This document shows positions 53,515 through 60,289 of a stretch of DNA of 64,000 nt, piece after piece. The position numbers were made by a program, and so were the translations under genes. Every line of letters starts with the position of its first letter. Within the stretch, counting starts at the first letter, position 1. Location of the stretch: assembly GCA_963810755.1 (NCBI GenBank), contig CAWEOP010000003.1, positions 434,001-498,000 on the forward strand. Reading direction: 5' to 3'. This DNA is from FEN-1219 sp963810755. Its GTDB lineage: Bacteria > Pseudomonadota > Gammaproteobacteria > Steroidobacterales > Rariloculaceae. A model generated the notes under the pieces. It did not search any database. It saw nothing but the letters and a program-made list of their open reading frames with translations, and was not told the DNA's origin.

Positions 53515-54791
53515 GCGCGAGCTCGCCCGAGCCCACGCCCAACCCCGACCTAGAACCGCGACGTCGCCTGCGGCGCATGCGCACCGTCGCGACCGCGCTG
53601 CTCGTCGCGATGGCGGCGGTCTTGATCGGCGCTTCGTGGCTCGCGCCCCAGGTGCCGAGGTTTGGGCCGTGGCTCGGCGCACTCCGCGCGTTCGCCGAAG
53701 CCGCGCTGATCGGCGGCCTCGCGGACTGGTTCGCGGTCACCGCCCTGTTCCGCCGCCCGCTCGGACTGCCGATTCCGCACACCGCGATCGTGCCGTCCCG
53801 CAAGGACGACATCGGCCGCGCGCTCGCGCGCTTCATCCGCGATCATTTCCTCGTGCGCGACGCGATCGAGCGCCGACTCGACCGCACGGATCTCGCCGGG
53901 CGACTCGGCGCTTGGCTCGCCCAGGAGAAGAATGCCGCGCGCGTGACGCAAGATCTCGGCGCGGCGCTCGCGTGGCTGCTGCGGGCCGGCGACGGCAACG
54001 AGCTGCGCGCCGCGCTCGGCGGCAGCCTGCGCGGCGCATTCGATTCGGTGCCCGTGAGCGCGGGGCTCGCGGCGCTGCTCGAGGTGCTGTTGTCGGGTGC
54101 TCACGCCCAGACGCTGATCGACAAGCTCGTCGAGCTCGGCCGCGGCCAGCTCGAGAGTCAGCGAGTGCTGATCCGCGTCCGGATTCACGAGCGCAGCCCG
54201 TGGTGGATGCCGAAATTCGTCGATCAGCAGATCTTCGACCAGCTCGTCGGCGAGCTCGAGCGAATACTCGACTCGATCGCATCGGACCCGAACCATCCGG
54301 CGCGCGCCGAAATTGGCGCGGCGCTCAAGTCGCTCCAAGACGCGCTCGCGCACGACCCCGAGCTCGCGGAGCGCAGCCGCTCGTTGCAGCGCGACGTGAT
54401 CGATCATCCCGCCGTGCGCGCGTACGCGCACGATCTGTGGGAGACGCTAGACGCGGACCTGCACGCCGCGCTGTCGGACGCTGAGTCCCCGCTGCGCGTC
54501 GGCGTGCGGCGCGAGATCCGCGGGATCGGCACCGCGCTCGCGACCGACGCCGCGGTCGCCGAGAAGCTCAACGGCTGGCTCAAACAGCTGCTGCTCTATC
54601 TCGTCGAGAACTATCGTGACCCATTGAGCGAGATCGTCTCCGAGACCATCGAGCAATGGGACCCGAAAGCCACGTCGCGCCGGATAGAGCTCGCGATCGG
54701 CACCGACCTGCAGTACATCCGACTGAACGGCACCGTCGTCGGCGGGCTCGTCGGCCTGCTTCTATACGTCGTCTGGGCTGCGTTCACGTGA
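53511..54791 (+). CDS. DUF445 membrane protein, YjiN-like
   Basis: 426 aa, N- and C-terminal hydrophobic helices (about residues 27-48 and 408-425) around a large soluble helical part. ALIGGLADWFAVTALFRRPLGLPIPHTAI is the family signature. Function is unknown in this family. Start overlaps the pyrF stop. Confidence 0.88.
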   Translation: MSASSPEPTPNPDLEPRRRLRRMRTVATALLVAMAAVLIGASWLAPQVPRFGPWLGALRAFAEAALIGGLADWFAVTALFRRPLGLPIPHTAIVPSRKDDIGRALARFIRDHFLVRDAIERRLDRTDLAGRLGAWLAQEKNAARVTQDLGAALAWLLRAGDGNELRAALGGSLRGAFDSVPVSAGLAALLEVLLSGAHAQTLIDKLVELGRGQLESQRVLIRVRIHERSPWWMPKFVDQQIFDQLVGELERILDSIASDPNHPARAEIGAALKSLQDALAHDPELAERSRSLQRDVIDHPAVRAYAHDLWETLDADLHAALSDAESPLRVGVRREIRGIGTALATDAAVAEKLNGWLKQLLLYLVENYRDPLSEIVSETIEQWDPKATSRRIELAIGTDLQYIRLNGTVVGGLVGLLLYVVWAAFT

Positions 54792-54806
54792 GCGCCGTGC
54801 GCGGCG

Positions 54807-56489
54807 TCACCGCTTCGCCGGCGCGTCGCGCTCCTTCAGCTCCCGCCGCAGCACTTTGCCAACGTTGCTCTTGGGCAGCTCGTCGAGAAACTCGACTTGG
54901 CGCGGGATCTTGTAGCCCGTCAGGTTAGCGCGCGCGTGCGCGATGACGTCGGCTTCCGTGATCTTCGGGTCCTTGCGCACGACGAACAGCTTCACGGTCT
55001 CGCCGGACTGTCCGTCGGGCACGCCGACCGCCGCAACCTCGCGCACGCCGGGCTGGCTCGCGGCGACGTCCTCGATCTCGTTCGGATACACCTTGAACCC
55101 AGACACGACGATCACGTCTTTCTTGCGGTCTTCGATGAACAGGTAACCCTGCGTGTCCATGCGGCCGACGTCTCCCGTGCGCAGCCAGCCGTCGCCGAAC
55201 AGCACCTGCGCGGTCTCGTCGGGGCGGTTCCAATAGCCCGCCATCACTTGCGGGCCTCGTGCGCAGATCTCCCCGACCTCGCCTTCGCCGAGGCGCTTGC
55301 CCGCGTCGTCGAAGATGGCGATGTCGGTCGACGGGAACGGTAGCCCGACCGAGCCGTTGAAGCTCTTGAGATCCAGCGGATTCGCCGAGACGATCGGCGA
55401 CGCCTCGGTGAGGCCGTAGCCCTGCGCGATCGGCACACCCGTCACCTTCTGCCAACGCGTCGCAACCTCGCGCTGCACGGCCATTCCCCCACCCATCGAC
55501 ACGCGCAGAGCGCTGAAGTCGAGCTCGGCGAAGCCCGGTGCGTTCAAGAGCGCGTTGAACAGCGTGTTGACCGCCGTCATGAACGCGAAGCGCGTCTTCG
55601 CGAGAAGCTTGATGAGGCCGCGTATGTCGCGCGGATCGGTGATCAGCAGATTGTGGCCGCCGAGCTCTACGAAACAGAGCAGATTCGCCGTGAGCGAATA
55701 CACGTGATAGAGCGGCAACGGCGTGAGCACGACGCCGGCGTCGGAATCGAAGAATGGGCCCGCCCAAGCCGCTGCCTGAAGCACGTTCGCGACGAGATTG
55801 CGGTGTGTGAGCATCGCGCCCTTCGCTCTACCCGTCGTGCCGCCCGTGTATTGGAGGAACGCGACGTCGTCGCCGCGCATCTCCGGCCGCTGATATGACA
55901 TCGTGCGGCCGCGCGCGAGCGCTTGGGAGTACTCGACCACTCCCGGAATGCGCCACGCAGGCACGCGCTTCTTTACGTACTTCACGACGAAGTTCGCGAT
56001 GGCACCCTTGAGCGGCGGCAAGTGATCGCCGATTCGAGACACGATCACGTGCTTGAGCCGCGTGTTCGGCAGCGCGCGCTCCACGGTCGACGCGAAGTTC
56101 TCGAGCACGACGATCGTTCGTGCGCCGCTGTCGGCGAGCTGGTGCTCGAGCTCGGGAACGGTGTACATCGGGTTCACGTTCACCGCGACCATCCCGGCGC
56201 GTAGGATCCCGAACAGCACGATCGGCGACTGCAGCGTGTTCGGCAGCATCACCGCGACGCGGTCGCCGCGCGTGATGCCCGGCAGCGACTGCAGGAAGGC
56301 CGCGAAGGCGCGGCTTTGAGCTTCCGCGTCCGCGAAGGTCAAGGTCGTGCCGAGGTTCGTGAATGCGGGCGCGTCGGCGAAACGGCCGAAGCTCGACTCC
56401 AGCAGCTCGCAAAGCGATGCGTACCTATCTGCGTCGATCTCCGCGGGCACTCCGCGCGGATAGGCGGCCAGCCAGGGTTTGTCGGTCAT
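54807..56489 (-). CDS. fadD: Long-chain fatty acid-CoA ligase
   Basis: 560 aa ANL-family enzyme that activates fatty acids with ATP and CoA. AMP motif FLQYTGGTTGRAKGAMLTHRN, GYGLTEASP, GWLRTGDVGRMD, and the C-terminal Lys region NVGKVLRRELK. Preceded by tesA with 7 bp between, so a thioesterase-ligase operon. Confidence 0.93.
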   Translation of the reverse strand: MTDKPWLAAYPRGVPAEIDADRYASLCELLESSFGRFADAPAFTNLGTTLTFADAEAQSRAFAAFLQSLPGITRGDRVAVMLPNTLQSPIVLFGILRAGMVAVNVNPMYTVPELEHQLADSGARTIVVLENFASTVERALPNTRLKHVIVSRIGDHLPPLKGAIANFVVKYVKKRVPAWRIPGVVEYSQALARGRTMSYQRPEMRGDDVAFLQYTGGTTGRAKGAMLTHRNLVANVLQAAAWAGPFFDSDAGVVLTPLPLYHVYSLTANLLCFVELGGHNLLITDPRDIRGLIKLLAKTRFAFMTAVNTLFNALLNAPGFAELDFSALRVSMGGGMAVQREVATRWQKVTGVPIAQGYGLTEASPIVSANPLDLKSFNGSVGLPFPSTDIAIFDDAGKRLGEGEVGEICARGPQVMAGYWNRPDETAQVLFGDGWLRTGDVGRMDTQGYLFIEDRKKDVIVVSGFKVYPNEIEDVAASQPGVREVAAVGVPDGQSGETVKLFVVRKDPKITEADVIAHARANLTGYKIPRQVEFLDELPKSNVGKVLRRELKERDAPAKR

Positions 56490-56496
56490 CCGCGGG

Positions 56497-57147
56497 TCAT
56501 CTGGAGTTCAACAGGTCCGCGAGCACGGGCCACACGTTCGCGAATACGATTTTCTGGCCGGCGGCGTTCGGATGAATGTTGTCCTGCTGCATGAGCTCGG
56601 GGTGCAGTGCGACACCCTCGAGCAGGAATGCGACGAGCGCGACATCGAATTGCGCCGCGAGCTCGGGATACACGCCCGAGAGGGAGCGCGTGTATGCGGG
56701 ACCGTAGTTCGGCGGAATCTGCATGCCGGCGAGCAGCACGCGCGCGCCGTGCGCCTTGCTGAGCTCGATCATCTTCGCGAGATTCGCGCGCAGCGTCGCG
56801 ACGGGTTGGCCGCGCAGGCCGTCGTTGCCGCCGAGCTCGATCACGACGAGCGCCGGCGCGTGCGCTTCGAGCAGCCGCGGCAGGCGGGCCAGGCCGCCAG
56901 CCGAGGTGTCGCCCGCGATGCTGGCATTCACGACTTCATATCCGTACGCTTCGGCCTCGAGGCGACTGCTAAGCATCGCGACCCACGATTGCTCGGCGGT
57001 CAACCCGTAACCGCTGCTCAAAGAGTCGCCAACCACGACGATCGTCTGTTTTTGACCGGCAGACCAGCCCGCCGGCACGTACAGGACGGCGAGTGCCGCG
57101 AGCACTGCAAGCGTGAACAGGCGGAGGGCTGCGAGGCGTTTGAGCAT
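56497..57147 (-). CDS. tesA: Periplasmic acyl-CoA thioesterase I / lysophospholipase (SGNH hydrolase)
   Basis: 216 aa with an N-terminal signal (residues about 1-30). GDSL block IVVVGDSLSSGYGL holds the nucleophilic Ser. IELGGNDGLRG (Asn) and DNIHPNAAGQ (Asp-His) complete the SGNH site. The start MLKRLAALRL at 57147 shares two bases with the divergent ybbA ATG. Confidence 0.95.
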   Translation of the reverse strand: MLKRLAALRLFTLAVLAALAVLYVPAGWSAGQKQTIVVVGDSLSSGYGLTAEQSWVAMLSSRLEAEAYGYEVVNASIAGDTSAGGLARLPRLLEAHAPALVVIELGGNDGLRGQPVATLRANLAKMIELSKAHGARVLLAGMQIPPNYGPAYTRSLSGVYPELAAQFDVALVAFLLEGVALHPELMQQDNIHPNAAGQKIVFANVWPVLADLLNSR

Positions 57148-57826
57148 GAGCACCGGCGACGTGTTGCGAGCCGAAGGGCTGACCAAAAAGGTTAGCAGCC
57201 CCGAGGGTGAGCTGACCATCTTAGACGACGTGACGTTTAGCGTCGCGCGCGGCGCGACTGCCGCGATCGTGGGCCCGTCGGGCGCGGGCAAATCCACGCT
57301 GCTCGCGCTGCTCGCCGGCCTCGATGAGCCGACCTCCGGACGCGTTTGGTTGAACGGCACGGAGCTCACGGCGCTCGACGAGGACGGCCGCGCCGGGATG
57401 CGCAATCGCGAGGTCGGGTTCGTATTCCAGTCGTTTCACCTGTTGCCGTCGTTGACCGCGATCGAGAACGTGCTGCTGCCGCTCGAGCTCAGCGCCACGC
57501 CGAATGCGGCCGCGCGCGCGCGCCAAGCCCTCGTGGACGTAGGGCTCGAGCACCGCTTGCGGCACTATCCGAAGCAGCTCTCGGGCGGCGAGAAACAGCG
57601 CGTCGCGATCGCGCGCGCGTTTGTCGCGGGTCCGTCGCTGCTCTTCGCCGACGAGCCTACGGGCAACTTGGACAACAAGACGGGCGCGCGGATCCTGAAC
57701 CTGCTGTTCGAGCTCAACGCGGCGGCGCGCACGACGCTCGTGCTCGTGACGCACGACCTCGAAGCCGCCGCGCGTTGCGACCACCTGATCGAGCTCGCGG
57801 GCGGGCGGCTCGTCGCGGCTGCCTAG
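57146..57826 (+). CDS. ybbA: ABC transporter ATP-binding protein, YbbA type
   Basis: 226 aa ATPase. Walker A VGPSGAGKSTLL, Q-loop FVFQSFHLLPSLT, signature LSGGEKQRVAIARAF, Walker B LLFADEPTGNLD, and H-loop LVLVTHDLE. Similar to the LolD/MacB-like ATPases beside tesA in E. coli. The usual permease (YbbP) gene is absent; the next gene is convergent. Start overlaps tesA's start codon. Confidence 0.93.
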   Translation: MSTGDVLRAEGLTKKVSSPEGELTILDDVTFSVARGATAAIVGPSGAGKSTLLALLAGLDEPTSGRVWLNGTELTALDEDGRAGMRNREVGFVFQSFHLLPSLTAIENVLLPLELSATPNAAARARQALVDVGLEHRLRHYPKQLSGGEKQRVAIARAFVAGPSLLFADEPTGNLDNKTGARILNLLFELNAAARTTLVLVTHDLEAAARCDHLIELAGGRLVAAA

Positions 57827-57830
57827 GGCG

Positions 57831-58595
57831 TCACGCGCTCCGAGCGTCGAGCTGCAGCGCGTCGAGCACGAAGGTGCCGTCGGGCTCGATCCCCAATCTG
57901 CGCCGCACCTCCTCGGGCGCGCCTCGTTGGAGCGACAGGATCGCATCCGAGTGCAGCGTCGGCGTGCGGGTGCGCGCGATCCACGAGGAGAACTCGATCC
58001 GGAGGCGGCGCGTCGTGAGCGCCGTGACCTCGAAGCCGGCGCGCGCAAGCGCCGCGAGCCATTCGTGCGCCGTGTAATTGCGCACGTGCGACGGATCGCG
58101 CAGGAGCTCGAGCGTCTGCAGGTGTGAGTCGATGAGCGCGCTGCTCGGTGCGATCGAGTCTATGAACACGGCGCGGCCGCCCCGCGCGAGCACGCGCGCA
58201 GCCTCCCGCAGGCCGGCGTCGAGATCGTGCCAGTGGTGTGCGCTGAACCGGCTCACTACGAAGTCGAAACGCGCGGCATCGAACGGCAGGTGCTCGGCCG
58301 CGCTCCTTCGTGCGGCGATGTTGTGCAAACCGCGCTCTGCCGCTGCTCCGAGCACCACGTCGAGCATCGGCTGCGACAGATCCACGGCGAGGACTTCGCC
58401 GACGTGCGGCGCCACACGGTAAGAGACGTGCCCGGCCCCGCAGCCCAAATCGAGCACGCGCGCGCTCGCGCGGCCGCGGCACAGCGCTTCGAGCGTGTCG
58501 AGATCCTCGCCGCTCGCGTGCACCGCGCTCGCGAGGTACTCGTTCGCGCGCGGGCTATAGGCGGCGTCCACGAAGCTGTGGTGCGTCTCGGTCAT
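57831..58595 (-). CDS. SAM-dependent methyltransferase
   Basis: 254 aa class I methyltransferase. DLGCGAGHVSYRVAP (motif I), VLAVDLSQPML, LPFDAARFDFVVSRFSAHHW (UbiE-like). Substrate unknown. I use MTETHHSFVDAAYSPRANEYL as the start (58595); the frame extends to 58652. Divergent from an XRE regulator gene. Confidence 0.87.
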   Translation of the reverse strand: MTETHHSFVDAAYSPRANEYLASAVHASGEDLDTLEALCRGRASARVLDLGCGAGHVSYRVAPHVGEVLAVDLSQPMLDVVLGAAAERGLHNIAARRSAAEHLPFDAARFDFVVSRFSAHHWHDLDAGLREAARVLARGGRAVFIDSIAPSSALIDSHLQTLELLRDPSHVRNYTAHEWLAALARAGFEVTALTTRRLRIEFSSWIARTRTPTLHSDAILSLQRGAPEEVRRRLGIEPDGTFVLDALQLDARSA

Positions 58596-58686
58596 GGCGT
58601 CGATCTCCTGATCCGGGGCGCAAAGGATCGGCCGACTAACAACCTGGTACAAGACGCCGATTTATCCTGTTATAAAGTCTTCCTAC

Positions 58687-59469
58687 ATGTCGACTATCGA
58701 GCAACGCCGCCATCTCGGCGCCTTCCTCCGGGCACGACGCGAGCGGCTCACGCCCGCGGAGGCCGGCATCCATGGCGGGCCCGCGCGCCGGCGTACCCCG
58801 GGCCTGCGCCGTGAGGAAGTGGCCCTGCTCTGCCACCTGAGCCCGACCTGGTATACGTGGCTCGAGCAGGGCCGAGACGTTTCGATGTCGTCCGCCGCGC
58901 TCGCGAGAATCGCCGAAGCGCTGCATCTCACGGCCGCCGAGCGCGCGTACTTCTTCGAGCTCACGCGCAAGCGCGATCCCGCTGCGCCAGCGGACCGCGA
59001 GCACGATGCGCTCGTGGGCTCGCTCGCCGCGGCGCTCGACACGATTGCCGCCCCCGCGTACATGCTCGATCGAAACTGGCTCGCGTGCGCCGCAAATCCA
59101 GCCGCGCGCCACCTCTTCGAGCGCTGGCTCGGCGGCCCCGAGCGCAACCTGCTGCGCTACGTGTTCCTCGATCCGAGCGCGCGCGAGCTCATCTGCGATT
59201 GGGAGACTCGCGCGCGCAGACTCGCCGCGGAGTTCCGTGCCGATACCGCGCGCCGCACGAACGACGCCGAGCTCACGGGGCTCGTGGAGGATCTGCGCAG
59301 CGCGAGCCCGCGCTTCGCGGACTTCTGGGCAGACCACGCCGTGCTCGCGCGCGAGGGCGGAGCGCGGGAGTTCCATCATCCGCGCGACGGACTGCTCCGC
59401 TATCAGCAGATCACGCTGATCCCTGCCGCTCGTCCTGGCTTCAAGCTCGTGATGCTCGTCGCCGAGTAA
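58687..59469 (+). CDS. XRE family regulator with MmyB-like ligand domain
   Basis: 260 aa. N-terminal helix-turn-helix (LGAFLRARRERLTPAEAGI, RRTPGLRREEVALLCHLSPTWYTWLEQGRDVSMS) and a C-terminal PAS-like MmyB domain (PAYMLDRNWLACAANPAARHLF, with LLRYVFLDPSARELICDWE). Such pairs often repress a divergent gene, here the methyltransferase; its control and ligand are inferred. Confidence 0.9.
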   Translation: MSTIEQRRHLGAFLRARRERLTPAEAGIHGGPARRRTPGLRREEVALLCHLSPTWYTWLEQGRDVSMSSAALARIAEALHLTAAERAYFFELTRKRDPAAPADREHDALVGSLAAALDTIAAPAYMLDRNWLACAANPAARHLFERWLGGPERNLLRYVFLDPSARELICDWETRARRLAAEFRADTARRTNDAELTGLVEDLRSASPRFADFWADHAVLAREGGAREFHHPRDGLLRYQQITLIPAARPGFKLVMLVAE

Positions 59470-59543
59470 CGCGGACGCGCGGCGCACGCGACATCGCCAT
59501 CGAGCTTACACTGTCGATCATCGGCCGACTGCTCGGCCGATTT

Positions 59544-60044
59544 TTGAGCGGGGTCACGCAATTGCTGCCGTTTTGGCAACGCAAGACGCTGAGTGAGATG
59601 ACGCCCAAAGAATGGGAGTCTCTGTGCGACGGCTGCGGGCGTTGCTGCCTGAAGAAACTCGAAGACGCGCAGACCGGGAGAATCGCTTATACCGACGTCG
59701 CGTGTCGCTTGCTCGATCGCGATCGCTGCCGCTGCACGCGCTACGCGAAACGGCGCGAGTTGGTGCCGGATTGCATCGCGCTCGACGCCGAGAACCTCGC
59801 CGCGTTCCGCTGGCTGCCGAGCACGTGCGCGTATCGGCGAATCGCGGAAGGCAAGCCGCTCGAATGGTGGCACCCGCTCGTCTCCGGCGACGCGCGCACG
59901 GTGCACGACGCCGGCATCTCCGTGCGCGGTCGCGCATTCTCCGAAGCGGATTTCCGCCCTGAGGAACTCGCGCACCGCGTGATTCGCTGGATCAAAGCCC
60001 CCGCCCTACGCCCGCGCAAACCCAAAGAACACCCGTCTCGCTGA
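59544..60044 (+). CDS. ycgN: YcgN/UPF0260-type Cys-rich protein
   Basis: About 166 aa. Conserved PFWQRKTLSEMTPKEWESLCDGCGRCCLKKLED, VACRLLDRDRCRCTRYAKR, PDCIALDAENL and LPSTCAYR, with Cys positions that suggest a metal or iron-sulfur site. Function unknown. The start is uncertain: no ATG before the conserved block; TTG at 59544 or 59562 are candidates. Stop codon falls in the left arm of the nested repeat. Confidence 0.8.
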   Translation: MSGVTQLLPFWQRKTLSEMTPKEWESLCDGCGRCCLKKLEDAQTGRIAYTDVACRLLDRDRCRCTRYAKRRELVPDCIALDAENLAAFRWLPSTCAYRRIAEGKPLEWWHPLVSGDARTVHDAGISVRGRAFSEADFRPEELAHRVIRWIKAPALRPRKPKEHPSR

Positions 60045-60281
60045 GCGGGCGGTTCGTCGCGTCACTGGCGTGCGGCGATAGCAACTCGCCGAGGCGGCGT
60101 ATTCGCACGCGGAACTAGCCCCGCGCGTCTTCGCGCGGGGTGCGAGCAGGAGCGAGCACTCGTCTGCGGGCCATGGATGGCCCGTCAGACGAGCCCGCGG
60201 GCGAAGGCGGCGGCTCGGGAACCCGCGAAGCGGGCGAGTTGCGTGCCGCAGGCCAGTGACGCGACGGACCGCCCGCTCAGC
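60040..60281. repeat. Nested inverted repeat between convergent genes
   Basis: Two long arms, about 50 bases each (60040-60090 and 60233-60281), match as reverse complements at about 45 of 49 positions with one 2-base gap. Inside lie CCCCGCGCG / CGCGCGGGG (60119-60127, 60132-60140, loop TCTT), CTCGTCTG-type stem (60159-60172 with 60179-60193) and smaller CCCGC / GCGGG. The whole 242 bp can fold as a cloverleaf-like structure on either strand. It occupies nearly all of the gap between ycgN and ppc stops. Confidence 0.88.
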
Positions 60282-60289
60282 AAGACACG

